Shown in pieces: positions 1 through 13,300 of a stretch of 64,000 nt of DNA. A program made the position numbers and the translations under genes. Where the stretch lies: NCBI RefSeq assembly GCF_963676685.1, contig NC_092344.1, forward strand, positions 95,076,749-95,140,748, written 5' to 3'. Every line of letters begins with the position of its first letter. Positions within the stretch are counted from its first letter, which is position 1. The notes below the pieces were generated by a model. The model worked only from the letters and a program-made list of their open reading frames with translations, was not told the origin of the DNA and did no database searches. This stretch comes from Mytilus edulis. Taxonomy: Eukaryota > Mollusca > Bivalvia > Mytilida > Mytilidae.

Positions 1-256
1 TTATTTACGGAGACTTTGTCGTCTGCCATTTTGTGGGGACCGAAACATGTGTTTTTATATCTTTAAATACCAATTCGTCCCCTGGACAATTGATCTTATA
101 TTGTATTTTTGATACCACAGATAAGATATTTTATAAGTATACCCTGCCGGACACAAATATATTGTAAATATTTAGATGGTTGAAATGAACTATGTTGTAT
201 GTTATTTACTTATTATGTACTAACGCAGATCATCTGCTAAATCAATGTGAGCACAG

Positions 257-655
257 TGGTGTCCGATTGTTTATTTCAAGCTTCTTTATCTATATTTTAC
301 ATGCTATAGCTTTGTTTTGATATTTTATGTATAGGGACAATGTTTGGACAACTTAAGATGATATGTATATTATGTTTTTCATTATCTGAAATTTTTATAG
401 TTCCGGCTTCCTGGAAAGGACAAGTTTCCATTGGATTAGTATGTCACGTGACAATTACAATTTAGTATATAAACGCGAGCACTCAGCAATGGCAGATAGC
501 CTTAAGTTTTGCTGGTGGCAAGTTCAAACCTTGAACAAACAAATAAAGCAATAATAACCTATAGGTGAGAATTAGGATAACATAATGAAGTTTAATGATC
601 TTTAATTAGCCATCTTTTGTACAGTAAGCTCTCTCCCACCACGTCGGACACCACA
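257..655 (+). mobile_element. possible solo LTR
   Basis: The stretch opens with GTGGTGTCCGA and closes with TCGGACACCACA, short inverted ends of the kind found on LTRs. Between them are a TATA-like TATATAAAC near 467 and an AATAAA near 543, in the order expected for an LTR promoter and polyadenylation signal. No second LTR, primer-binding site or polymerase reading frame is visible next to it, and I see no matching 5-bp target duplication, so this is a tentative call. Confidence 0.3.
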
Positions 656-660
656 AATAT

Positions 661-2320
661 GTCTTTAAGGATTTATGATTCAGTACACTTGAATGAACTG
701 TTTATTTATATAGTTTTACAAATGTTATAATGTTACATACTTTTAACAGTGAGCAAATAAAAACTGTTAACATTGAAAGGATAACTTTATTTTATTGAAC
801 TTGGATACATACAAAAAGTACAAGAATTTACACTGATGAAAACAATAGATGCTGGAGGACCCTTGTTCAAACATAAAAACTATGGAAAGACGTTAGGAAC
901 AAAATTAGCTCAGGAACACTGGAATACAAGGGATCGCTCAATACATACCATGCATACATATTAAACATTCCGAAGACCATACCTGACAAGTAATCAAGGA
1001 GGTTTAATAAAAATGTAGAGTTGCTACAGGAGTCATATACTGTATTTAAGTGTTATCAAAGTAAACTACTGAGTATAGGACAGGATTCTCGGGTGGCTTA
1101 CAATACTTTAAATGTTTAAGAATGACGAAATGAGACATAATGGTGGTTGTAAACCTAGTATCAATAAAAATATCAACCTGAAGAAGGTGATGTTCAGTGT
1201 TTGTCTTTTCTCAGTCAGTTCGTATGTGCAGAACTAACGCAAAACTTCCTAGTCTGACGTCACAAGACATCAGAACGGCACAGGCCGGTCCTACCGGAAG
1301 AAGAGCGGTAGGCCCGGTAACCTGATAGCTAACTATGGCCAGTACAGCAGTTTAGAAGCTATATTAATCACAAAGTGGGTTATGATATGAATAATTTCTT
1401 AGGTAAAACCAACCACCATTACAATATGAAAAAAACGTTACCTGATGATATTGATAGCGATTTTTTATAAAATTGAGAATGGAAATTTGTTTACATTGAA
1501 TAACTTAAATTACGTTACAACTAAAATCCCTCACAACAGAACCAAAATCAGAAACATTACGTTTTTTCCGTTTCTTTTTTAACAGATTTTGAAGTGAAAA
1601 TATGTTTGAATTTAAAAAAATAATTCATACATCGTCCCCTTTTCACAGGTAAAGCCTGCCTCATATTAATTTACCTATACTTTCTGTCATCATTTTCTGA
1701 TTGTGTTATGCAATTTGACATTCTAATTCTTTTATTATCTGCAGTCATTTTATCAGTTAGTTATAACATCTCTTCAAATCTTTGTCGAACACGTTGAACA
1801 GATTTGTTGACTTTTTTTTTCTTCAATGTACTTTTTAGGCTTGAGTTGTAAGTACGTATAACGGTATAGTAAACGTTTAAAGTGAGTAGATTTTTGAGAC
1901 AGTAACGTGTTCATTTTCTTTTTTTACAACTACTTTTTTTTGTTACTAAGCATTTGTTCTTTATAGCTGATTTTAGTCTTGATCCTTTTTATATCAAAAT
2001 TATTTTTAACACAACTTTTTAAAGGATTTTGATTAATTTGTAGTTCATTTAAAAGAAAAAAATTCCTGCACAAATGTTATCACTTGAGTACAAGAAATCA
2101 TTCCTTCATTTTTAAAAAAAAGCAATTGTTTTGAATTCAAGTGAAGTCAGAAAAGAACACTAACACTAACATTTCACCAATATATAGTTGATGGACAGAA
2201 ACAGAATGAATTTGGATTCTTCTGTGGTATTTTCATTCACCTTCACATTTGATAGATTTTTTTATGTTCATCTGTTTATTTTAATATTATGACATGTTTG
2301 TAACTTAGTGGTATTACTTC
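661..2320. other. AT-rich stretch, no gene seen
   Basis: No long open frame and no recognisable exon on either strand. A short GC-richer patch near 1280-1330 contains GCCGGTCCTACCGG-type symmetry, and the rest is low-complexity AT-rich DNA with T runs. Confidence 0.5.
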
Positions 2321-2530
2321 ATTTGCCACAGCTGCTTAACCCGGGTTAGCCCGGTCGACGCTTCCGGTATAGGCACAGTTGCTTCATTTGCTGTAAAATC
2401 AGCCGCCGGCGCAAATAGGCATACGCCGCCCTCGCCGGTCTTCACTCACCGGCAAGCAATCAGCTGGTCATAAAAGTATGGCGGGAAGCGCAATTTTAGA
2501 TAAATTGTCGGAATTTGAAAGGTGAAGATT
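2321..2530 (+). promoter_or_regulatory. CpG-rich patch, possible promoter
   Basis: A sharp rise in GC and CpG (CCCGGGTT, GGTCGACG, GCCGCCGGCGC, CGCCGCCCTCGCCGG) inside very AT-rich DNA. It ends at an ATG in good context followed by a splice donor consensus. It lies about 4.9 kb upstream of the first recognised ZNF451-like exon on the same strand, so it may be that gene's promoter. An alternative is a fragment of a GC-rich repeat, since loosely similar sequence recurs near 4570-4680. Confidence 0.3.
2478..2521 (+). CDS. possible first coding exon of the ZNF451-like gene
   Basis: ATG GCG GGA AGC opens a 44-nt frame reading MAGSAILDKLSEFE and then AG, followed directly by GTGAAG, a reasonable donor. 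It sits at the 3' edge of a CpG-rich patch. The exon would end in phase 2, while the exon at 7370 starts in phase 0 and direct joining runs into a stop, so at least one unseen exon would be needed between them. It is not required by the data. Confidence 0.22.
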
Positions 2531-2722
2531 GATTTTTTTTTCAATCAGACTATATTATATGATACTGCATTGGTCCACTATGACGATAATAAATTGCCAT
2601 GCTATATTTTATTTTCAAATTTATAAAATTATCTCGGAGAAACGTTTTTATGATGAATAAGGCCTAAGAAAAAAAGATTGCATTTTAAAAATATATATTT
2701 ATTGTTAACAGGTTCATTTTTT

Positions 2723-4513
2723 AGCTCACCTGGCCCAAAGGGCCAAGTGAGCTTTTCTCATCACTTGGCGTCCGGCGTCCGTCGTCGTCGTCGTCCGTCG
2801 TTAACTTTTACAAAAATCTTCTCCTCTGAAACTACTGGGCCAATTTTTACCAAACTTGGCCACAATCATTATTAGGGTATCTAGTTTAAAAATTGTGTCC
2901 GGTGACCCGGCCAACCAACCAACATGGCCGCCGTGCCTAAAAATAGAACATAGGGGTAAAATGCAGTTTTTGGCTTATAACTCAAAAACCAAAGCATTTA
3001 GAGCAAATCTGACATGGGGGTAATATTGTTCATCAGGTCAAGATCTATCTGCCCTGAAATTTTCAGATGAATCAGACATTCTGTTGTTGGGTTACTGTCC
3101 CTGAAATGGTAATTTTAAGGAAATTTTGCTGTTTTTGGTTATTATCTTGAATATTATCATAGATAGAGGTAAACTGTAAACAGCAAAAATGTTCAGTAGA
3201 GTAAGATCTACAAATAAGTCAACAGGACCAAAATGGTCTGTTGACCCCTTTAGGAGTTATTGCCCTTTATAGTCAATTTTTAACCATTTTTCGTAAATCT
3301 TGGTCATCTTTTACAAAAATCTTCTCCTCTGAAACCACTGGGCCAAATTAAACCAAACTTGACCACAATCATCATTGGGGTATCTAGTTAAAAAAATGTG
3401 TCCGGTGAACTGGCCAGCCAACCAAGATGGCCACCATGGCTAAAAATAGAACATAGGGGTAAAATGCAGTTTTTGGCTTATCACTCAAAAACCAAAGCAT
3501 TTAGAGCAAATCTGTCATCAGGTAAAATTGTTTATCAGGTCAAGATCTATCTGCCCTGAAATTTTGAGATGAATAGGACAACCCGTTGATAGGTTGCTGC
3601 CCCTGAATTGGTAATTTTAAGGACATTTTGCTGTTTTTGGTTATTATCTTGAATATTATTATAGATAGAGATAAACTGTAAACAGCAAAAATGTTCAGCA
3701 AAGTAAGATCTACAAATAAGTCAACAGGACCAAAATGGTCTGTTGATTTCTTTAGGAGTTATTACCCTTTATAGTCAATTTTTAACCATTTTGTAAATCT
3801 TAGTTATCTTTTACAAAAACCTTCTCCTCTGAAACTACTGGGTCAAATTAAACCAAACTTGGCCACAATCATCATTGCATTGGGTAATTAGTTTAAAAAT
3901 TGTGTCCTGTGACCTGGCCAACCAACCAAGATGGCGGCCATGGCTAAAAATAGAACATAGGGGTGAAATGTAGATTTTGGCTTATAACTCTGAAACCGCA
4001 GCCTTTAGAGCAAATTTGACAGGGGTTAAATTGTTTATCAGGTCAAGATCTATCTGCCCTGAAATTTTCAGATGAATCTGACAACCTGTTGTTGGGTTGC
4101 TGCCCTTGAATTGGTAATTTTAAGGAAATTTTGCTGTTTTTGGTTATATCTTGAATATTATTATAGATAGATTAAACTGTAAACATCAATAATGTTAAGC
4201 AAAGTAAGATTTACAAATAAGTCAACATGACGGAAATGGTCAATTGACCCCTAAGGAGTTATTGTCCTTTATAGTCAATTTTTAACAATTTTCATAAAAT
4301 TTGTAAATTTTAACTAACATTTTCCACTGAAACTACTGGGCCAAGTTCATTATAGATAGAGATAATTGTAAGTAGCAAGAATGTTCAGTAAAGTAAGATG
4401 TACAAACACATCACCATCACCAAAACACAATTTTGTCATGAATCTATCTGCTTCCTTTGTTTAATATTCACATAGACCAAGGTGAGCGACACAGGCTCTT
4501 TAGAGCCTCTAGT
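2723..4513 (+). repeat. AGCTCACC-family repeat element, copy 1
   Basis: The copy begins AGCTCACCTGGCCC and ends GGTGAGCGACACAGGCTCTT followed by AGAGCCTC, so GCTCACC and GGTGAGC form short inverted ends. The interior is about three and a half degenerate tandem units of roughly 500 bp. Each has the landmarks CTTCTCCTCTGAAAC (near 2819, 3320, 3822), ATAGAACATAGGGG and AACTGTAAACAGC. A CGTCCGTCGTCG simple repeat lies at the left end. No long open frame is present. Related copies occur at 17.6, 21.9 and 35.2 kb. I recognise the family as abundant in mussel genomes; it looks non-autonomous. Confidence 0.8.
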
Positions 4514-4690
4514 TATTTTCCCTAGCTTAGAAAGCAAAAAAGTATACATTTGAACTTCTGTCGCCATCTTTAAATCAGCCGGTTCCACTCGTTTTATTTT
4601 CAGCCATATTTAACCCGGTCAAGTGATAAGGCGAACCAGCATAGCCCGACCTAGAACAAATGAAGCAGCCCCAGTGCAAGGATTTGTATA

Positions 4691-5100
4691 GTGCGGTCAC
4701 CCCATCCCTCCTGTTTGAGAACTTGGAAACAGTTGAGATCCCCACCTCTAAATTAAATGAAATATAGGGGAGTCCCTGCGGTCACCCCAACCCTCCTGTT
4801 TGAGAACTTGGAAGCAGTCAAGATCCCCACCTTTAAATTTAACTTTATATATTCATGTATGGGACAAAAGAACTAATCAAATGAAATGTAGGGAGGGTCC
4901 TTAGGGTCACCCTACCCCCTCCTGTTTGAAAACTTGATAACATTCGAGATCCCCATCCCTCAACCATATATATTCATGTATGGGACAATATAAAAAAACA
5001 AATTAAATATAGGGGTTACCGGGTAGTCCCTAGGGTCACCTTACCCCTCTGGTATGTGTTTTGAGAACTTGTAAAAGATTGAGATACCAACTCCTAAAGT
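4691..5100 (+). repeat. degenerate tandem repeat, about 80-130 bp units
   Basis: Four units begin near 4693, 4777, 4912 and 5032 with GGTCACCC[CT] and continue with CCTCCTGTTTGAGAACTTG and then GAGATCCCCA. Spacings are about 83, 135 and 120 bp, so the first unit is shortened. No coding potential is seen. Confidence 0.65.
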
Positions 5101-5489
5101 AAACCATATTCATTCCTGTTTGTCATTTCAAAAAGATTGAATGACATACAAGGTCAATCTCATAGGCGTCACTGGCGTCACATATGCATATCACTTTGCT
5201 AGACCTAACCAATGTGTACTAGACTTTGCCCACCATGGGAATGAATAATTATGGGAGCTTTGTTTGGGAGACTTTGTAACAGCATTATGTTACAATTCTT
5301 ACTTGTTTATTATAACATTTTATTGATAGAAAAAAATGAGTAGGTTTAAAGAATTTACCTTAATTATATTTTGAATTATTTCTTGTCCTATAAAAATTTT
5401 CATTTTAATATGGCTCATTTCAAAGAAAACATATCTTTCAACATGTTCAAGCCCAAGAATGTTTGACCAACTGTTTTATAATTACCTAG

Positions 5490-5650
5490 ATATAGGAAGA
5501 TGTGGTGTGAGTGCCAATGAGACAACTCTCCATCCAAATAACAATTTATACAAGTAAACCGTCATAGGTCAATGTATGGCCTTCAACACAAAGCCTTGGC
5601 TCACACCGAACAACAAGCTATAAAGGGCCCCAAAATTTTATTCCAAACTT
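5490..5650 (+). repeat. mussel interspersed repeat (gccaatgagacaactctcc type)
   Basis: Contains AGATGTGGTGTGAGTGCCAA, TGAGACAACTCTCCATCC, then GTCATAGGTCAATGTATGG and CCTTCAACACAAAGCC, the standard order in a very common mussel repeat. Related pieces occur at 27470-27520 and 37080-37560. No open frame of note. Confidence 0.7.
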
Positions 5651-6960
5651 AGACATCATTGACTTGGGGTGAAGGTGGGGACCATTTACATTTACTATGG
5701 GCAGGTCAGTCAGACCTCACCATTGATCCCTGTAGTAGTAAACATTTGTCTGATTTGTGTCTCATTACTTTTGTACTGTAGAACACAAACTCAGTTTTCT
5801 TTCCAGGGAAGCAAGTCCATACTTTTACAAGCTCGTACTAAAGTCAACTTGAACTACTAACAGTCAACAAATACCAACTTTAACTATCAACTAGAAGAAC
5901 TGCAATCATTGCGAACTTGTACCACTGCAGACTCATGACCATGAAAAAAATATACTTGATATATGCCATGTATGCGTTGCTTTTGAAAACCTTGATAAAA
6001 TATGAATTATTTGCCTTAATGATTAATTCATTAAATGCACATAAATGTACAATATTTGAATGTTTAATGTTTGTTCTTTTAAATTTAAAAAAAAAATTGA
6101 AGCAACATTGCCACAGTTTTCATAATTATGTTTCCCTTGGTTTTTGGTTAACTGCCTACAGCACTTACAGTGCTTTGATTCAATTTTACTAATGAAAAGA
6201 TATTATTTAAACCTACATGTATATTTATGTGTTTCACATTTTGGTAAAACTACAAAATCACAATTTGTGACAAAACTCCAAATTTTCTACTTAAATAAGT
6301 GATTTAAAAATCACTTCTTTAAATAAAACAGAGAATTTTTTAGATTAAGAGTTTATTAAGAATTTTAGAAAATGGAAAGGTCTAGATCATGGGATGTTAC
6401 AATAGCGTTGTCATTAGTTTTATTCTGAAAAAAAGGCTTTCCGTTGGCGGTTGGCCACATATTTTTTTGTGACCATGTATATATGGTTACACCCCTTTGA
6501 TTATGTATGTATGGTCCCCTGACTGATAAAACATTATTTTTTTTAAAGAAAAAAACATAATCCCCCTTGAAGTTAAATGGTTGTTTCCTAATATTTTTTG
6601 TTCATGTTAGTATTTTTACTGATTCCAGTGTAAAGAAATAAAATGTTCAAATTTTTAATTTCCTTGATATGATAAACTTTGATATCAGCAGATACATTTG
6701 TAACTGACATGACCATGATGACTAATAATACTCAATTTTAGTGTTAAATAAAGTTTTTTCTTGAAACCTTTGAAACTATACTTCTGACACTTTCATTGAT
6801 GACAGCCAAATAATTCTTGACCAAAATACACAGCTCAAAGTATATTAAGCCTATCATATTATGCATGTTTACATTCATTTCAAAATCTTAAAGTTCTTTA
6901 TGTGTTTTCCAGCGTTGTAAATGTTCATATGTAAAATATGTCAATGATATGATGTGAAAT
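5651..6960. other. AT-rich stretch, no gene seen
   Basis: Two short plus-strand open frames (5669-5860 and 5917-6192) have no recognisable motif, poor composition and no supporting splice context. I regard both as chance. Confidence 0.5.
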
Positions 6961-6962
6961 TA

Positions 6963-7075
6963 TTAAATAAAATTGAGAAAGGAAATGGGGAATGTGTCAA
7001 AGCGACAACAACCCGACCATAGAGCAGACAACAGCCGAAGGCCACCAATGGGTCTTCAATGTAGCGAGAATTTCG
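6963..7075 (-). repeat. fragment of the mussel repeat seen at 21.4-21.9 kb, reverse orientation
   Basis: AAATGGGGAATGTGTCAAAG, CGACAACAACCCGACCATAG and AGGCCACCAATGGGTCTTC are the reverse complement of the 3' end of the element at 21360-21913. Confidence 0.65.
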
Positions 7076-7369
7076 TATGTCAATTTAAAGTTTCATCCCA
7101 ATTACAATGTTCACTGAACATAGAAATGTGATGGACAAAAATGTTGTAAATGTGTTATTTTGTTATGCTTTCAAAGTTCAGTTGCTTAAAACAGATAATG
7201 AACATGATGAACTTGCTTTAAGAAAAACAGTGTGACTTAGGTTCATTGACAAAACAATGTGCATTAAGTTCTTTGAAAGATACACAATGTACATGTGAAT
7301 TAGGTTTTTTTTTAAATTTCTGTTAAACTTCAAGTTAGATTTGTACCTAAGTCCTTTATTTATTCTCAG

Positions 7370-10300
7370 GGAGCATCACCACAGAGGACAGGGTTGCTAG
7401 GTTCAATAGATGCAGTCTTTGAGCAAAATAGACAAGAGGATGAAAGAAGGGTAAACTCAAATGTTGTATGAATTGTTATATTAAAATTAAAAAATTAAAT
7501 ATTTAGGCCAGACCAATTGAATTCCCTGTTTTTGACTGACCTGCCCACACCTTTTTTTTTCAAAACAGATTTTTTAATTTTTTTTTCATATTCCTGCTAA
7601 TTCTGGAAGTAATAGCCGCTGCATGTTTATGCACCTGTCCTGATTGATTCAGGGGCCTGTTGTTCTGCAGTTATCGCTTGTTGATGTGGTTCATTGGTAT
7701 TTTCCCTTTCACAGCGTTTGGATATATAAATTAGATCATTGGTTTTCCTTTTCGAATTGTGTACAATAATAATTTTGGGGTCCCTTATAGCTTGCTGTTT
7801 GGTCTGGATCACAGCCCTGTGTAAAAGGCCGTACTTTGACCTGTGTTTGTTATTATCAAGTTGGGAACAACCCTCCCTCAGACAAGGGGTCATTTTACTG
7901 TTGTAGAAAAGAAAATAGAAATACCAAGGATTTGTATAGTGCTAATATACAAAACCTTTGAAAACTCAAAAAGAGGAGAAATATATCATATTTTAGACAA
8001 CTTTTCTAAAAGAGGGGTCCACTTATTTTGAATAATATTAAACTGTCACTGTTTAAGTAAATGTGTTAACATGGTTAAAGTCCAGGAATATTACAAAATT
8101 CTTGGACATGTTTTGATAATTTAATACCAGATAGATATATAGTTCTTTGGGAAAATATGAGCCCTTTTGTACTAAAAAGTGTTTGTTTTTTTTTTAAATA
8201 TATTATAACTTATATTGACCCCTCATAAAAGGGATATTCATAACATTATTGGGGTTGTTCCCAACCTGATTATGACTTGAAAGGAAAATTGTCTCATTGT
8301 CAGTCACACATTCATAGACCAGATTTAATTATTCAATTATTTCTAATTATTTCTTGGTGAACAGGGAAAAATACTTCATAAATTAAAGAAATGTCAAAGT
8401 ACAAGTGATACATCAAGTTTTAATATTGTCAAAACCTACTATTTTATGTTTACAAAAAAAAATTATAATCGCTCGCCTTTACTTTCAACATGTTCAAGCT
8501 TCGCCTAAAAAATTTGCAAATTAAATATTTTTTTATTAAAATTTTATTGCTCGCTCGCCCCAATTTTTGGAGTCCAAAAATCCATAGAACAAGAAATTAA
8601 ATTGGTGTGGCCTTATCTGCAAACAAATTATAAAAATATCTCCCGCTGCATACCTGACATTATAAGTTGACATTATAAAATTTACATTATCTCTTCCTTA
8701 TTCATGGCCTGATATCCATCTGATATATGAGAATATGTGTTTAAAATCTGTGATGCGATTTAAAGAAGTTTGCACACAAATTTTAGAAGTACTGGAAGAG
8801 GCTGATACCTTGCTATGTACTACATTGTTGTACTAAGAAAAATCTAATATATTATGTTGCATGCTTAAATGATATACTAATAAGTTTACAATAACTTATT
8901 AATAATTTTGAGCTATTATTCCTGATAATTACAGATCTTTCAATATAATTATAAGTCATATGTGCAACACATTAATTTTAATTTTTAGAAAACAGTTTAT
9001 CTGTACCACATTTGTGATGAGCAGGCCTAGCTATTTACTAGCTCTCTTATTTGAAAACAACTTTTCTATGCAGTCTATGCATTAGATTGATACCAAGAAA
9101 AAGTGTAAATAAAGAACCCTTAACCTCAGATACTTTTCCTTCAATCAACTTGGAAACAATTTTTTTCATGTTTTCATAACCTTTAGTTAGTGTTTTACAT
9201 CTGTATAAGTTGACTGCTTTGATCATCAATCACTTTTATGAATATCTACATGTATTTAACTTTAGAAATGACTGAAAATTCACACATCTCTCATTGTGTC
9301 TATTAATATTTCTCAATCATTTTAATCATTGTATTTAAACAATACTTAAAAGTATTAAAGTAATATTAATCCTGATTAATTGTTTACATGCAGGTGTCAT
9401 GAAAGTTAATTTTGTGTTCTCCATATGTGTAGATGAATTTTTATATACAGGGTATCATGTATTAATTAGTTTTGCTCCAATTTTAAATTTACAAATTTTG
9501 GGTAAAGATTGCATGAAATGCAATAAAAGTCCTATGATACTGACTTGATATATACATGTACAAAAAAATGTATAAAGATTGATATAAAAAGTACATATTT
9601 AGAATTATAAGCCATCTAAAATTAATGAATTGCTTCTTTTATTTAATTAGAAATGTAAGCTGAGAGATCAAAGAGAAGCAGAGCTAGCCCATTCTAGCTA
9701 TTTGAAGTATAATGCTTCATCCGTACAAGAATTACAAGATGCTAAATGTGTGGTGCAACAATGGGCAAATAAACATTGTAAGTTTTCTTCGTGTAATGTA
9801 TTTAAATAACTCCTTAAAAGAGGCATTAGCACAATAAATATTTTGTATCAAAGGAAAACAGCGAAAAAAAACTGTCTGATCCTACTCATTTTGAGATTTC
9901 CAAACCTATATTAAGGCTTGGGCTGCAGAGTTACCCAAAAAGATAAACTGGTATTAGCCATTTAAACTGAAAGATGTTGTATCCAAAAAAATAATTGAGG
10001 CAAATATCTCTTAGAGAGATAGTTGCACATAATGGGGATATCATGTCAAAAACTATATATATTTCTAGAGGATGCACTGAAGGCAATTGTACATATCATC
10101 TCATAAAACATATTTTCTTCATTTTACAGAACTTGACAAACAAATCGATGTCTAACTCTAAGTATAAGTTATCACTTGTATTTCTATGTTGAAAAATAAT
10201 TCAGGTCATCCATTGCATAATGTTTTGAAATAATTAATATGGGGATTTTCAGCTAGTAAAAGAATGAACAATCTGACCAAGGTCGTTGTTGATAAAAGAA

Positions 10301-13300
10301 GTCCACTAAATAGACCAATTATAAAGACAACAAATTCAAGATTTGGAACTCTTTTGTACTCAACTCAGAACAATGGCACCAATTCAATAACAAAGCCTAA
10401 CTTAAATGATAAAAGATCACCATTAAAGAGGAAGAAAGAATTCATGCCAGAATTTTCTGATGATGATGATGACATTTTGATGATGAGCCTTAGTGATTCA
10501 GGTTTCCCTTGTGTGGACCTCAAAACACCGGACAGGATGGACATTAGTCCAGCTAGAAAAGGTATTGTTAAAAAAATCATCATAATCAACTGATAATAAA
10601 AACTACTGGTAGATGCTCTAAAAAGTCTGTGTCGCTCACATTGGTATATATGCATATTCAACAAAGGACACTCATCAACATTGTAGACATGAATAGAATT
10701 AATGACAAAAATCTTATGTTGATGATCATTGAAGTCTGATTCTAATATGACATGCTTCTTTCGCTTTGTGAATAAACCCATGCTCTAAATCCAATAAAAT
10801 TTGTTTGCACATGCATATTTTGACTACTGCAGAATAATGAATTTTATCAAATTGGTAAGCATTTGATATATTTCTTTAATTTTAAACACTTCCAAACTCT
10901 TTTAAATGGTACACATGTTGACTTTTGTTGTTACTAATTCATTTATTATGACTGTAATGTGTTGCAATTGGAAATTGACATATTTGACCTAGATACGACA
11001 TCCCTTCATGCTGACTGTTCAAACTCATCCCTCTGAAAAATCACAATGCCAGTCATTTGCTTGTTTAAAAACAAAAATGGAGTTTCATGGAAGAGCCTAC
11101 ACAAACCTTCTACACTTATACACATCCGACATTGAAATTACCTAAATTGTCCTAATTCAGAATCGAAATAATTGATGCAAGCTATTCTTATTCGTAGTTA
11201 TAACATGGGTAGGCATTATATTCGTGTTATTTTAGCTCTCACTATCGCTCTGGCAAAAATAATCATGAATATAATGCCTACCCATGTTAAAACTACAATA
11301 AAGTATAGCGTGCATTAATTATTTCTGAATTAAATTTTGTCTATTTTATTTAGCTTTTGCTCCAAACACAAAAAGAGGGTAACAAAAAAAATCATAATTT
11401 AAGTGCAATAACTCCTATAAAGAGTAACAGTCAACTAATTATGTCATCAAAATTTGACTTGTTAATAGGTCTTTGTCTTTCTCCTTATCATTTTTGATTA
11501 TTTTAGTTTCTATCTATTTATAATAGTTTTTATCATAAAAGCCTAAATGCCAAAAAATGGTAAAATGTCATCATTAAAGGGCAATAACTCCAACGAGGAG
11601 TCACCGGACAATTTCCGCCATTTGTCTGAATTGTAGATCTTGTCTTTCTGATCATTTAGTTTATTCAAGTTTCTTTCTATCTATTATAAGTTTAAAAGAT
11701 ATACCGTAAGACAAATATGCCCAATAAAAAGGCAATAACTCTTTTTGAATTGTGTAGGATTCTGAAATGTAGATTTGTTGAAATGAAGTTAAAGTTGTTA
11801 CTTTTAATTACCTAGTAAACTATGTTTTTTATTGTTGCTGAAGATACCTTTTATAACAAAGATATATTATTGAATCTTAGGTATGAAAATAGACACATTT
11901 GGGTCACAGTTGGAAACAAAGAGGAGATGTTTTGAGCCTTCTATCAAAGTTGACCAGCAGTCAAAGAATTCTAAACCATCTCATACAATATCTAGTGCAG
12001 CAGATTTCATTCCGCTCAATATCAATAACTCTGCATTGGGAGAAGAAGGACAAAATGTTAACTCTCGCAAAAATTCTGAAGAAAAAGAAAATGATTTGAT
12101 GAGCGTTCAACCGAATAGATCGAATGTTTCTGTAGTTGAGATTTCAGATGAAGAAAACAGTGTTCTACATATTAGTGATCATGATTTGTCTTCAACTGAC
12201 AATTCAAATGATGCATCAAATACCATTGTCCAATCAGTGAGGCCTAAAGATAGCGGTCTTGTCAGGTGTCCTGTTTTGAATTGTAATGGTATATTTGATT
12301 CCAGGGAATTGTTTGATAGACACATGAATAACTTTGAACATTCTCCAACTGATCCATGGGGTGAACATAGTGAAAATAAAGATATTTCAAGTGACATTGT
12401 AATGTGTCCTGAATGTGGAAAAGTATTTAAGGTAAATGATAAAAATAAGGCAATGAAATGAAAAAGGTTTCAAACATTTGTAGATAAAACTCTTTCATTT
12501 TGTCTTTAGAGGTAAAGTAAGGACTTTTCTCATACATGTACCTCTTCCTTTTCATTAAATGGTTTCCTTATCAAACAGTATAAGGTTATTTTAATTACTA
12601 AATTCAGAAGAGGAAAAAAACATACAACACAACTGAAGTATCTAATGACCTTATGTTGACCTTTTAGATGTTAGCTTCTATGTCATATTGCCTCTTATGG
12701 AGAGTTGTCTCATGCATAATCATACAACTTCTTTTTTTTTATAAATGAATTATGTTTGACAATCAGACCAATTATCAAAGATGGTCAATTTTCATTAAAG
12801 TTTATTCAGACCCAAAACATGATTGGTAAAAAACACACTGTTGTTGTAAATAAAACATTGTAGAAATTATAAGGGAGTACAGACATAAAAGTTTTGATAA
12901 CCATACTCAGACTCAGAAATCAACCTACTGGATTTGATGTTTTTACGCCCCTCATTGGGGCATTATGTCTGTGTATGTGTATGTCCTTTTGTCAGTCTGT
13001 CTTGCTTCAGGTTAAATTTTTTATCAAGGTAGTTTTTGATGAAGTTGAAGCCCAGTCATCTTGCATTCTTGAAACTTAGTACATGTTCTCCCTATAATTT
13101 TATCTTTCTAATTTTAATGCCAAATTAGAGTTTTGACTCCATTTCATGGTCCACTGAACATAGAAAATGATAGGGCAAGTGGGGCATCAATGTATTATGG
13201 ACACATTCTTGTTGTACACAATTTTTGTACTCCTAGTACTGAATAAAGTTATGACTGGCTATAAAGTAAAATATACATTTCATTTTAGCAAAAAGAAGCG

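Noticed and set aside
7627-7893. 88-codon minus-strand frame in the first intron
   Set aside because: It coincides with a mussel repeat family whose other copies are not open.
10365-10781. 138-codon minus-strand frame
   Set aside because: It overlaps the well-supported ZNF451-like exon at 10253-10561 in antisense and has no domain or splice support.
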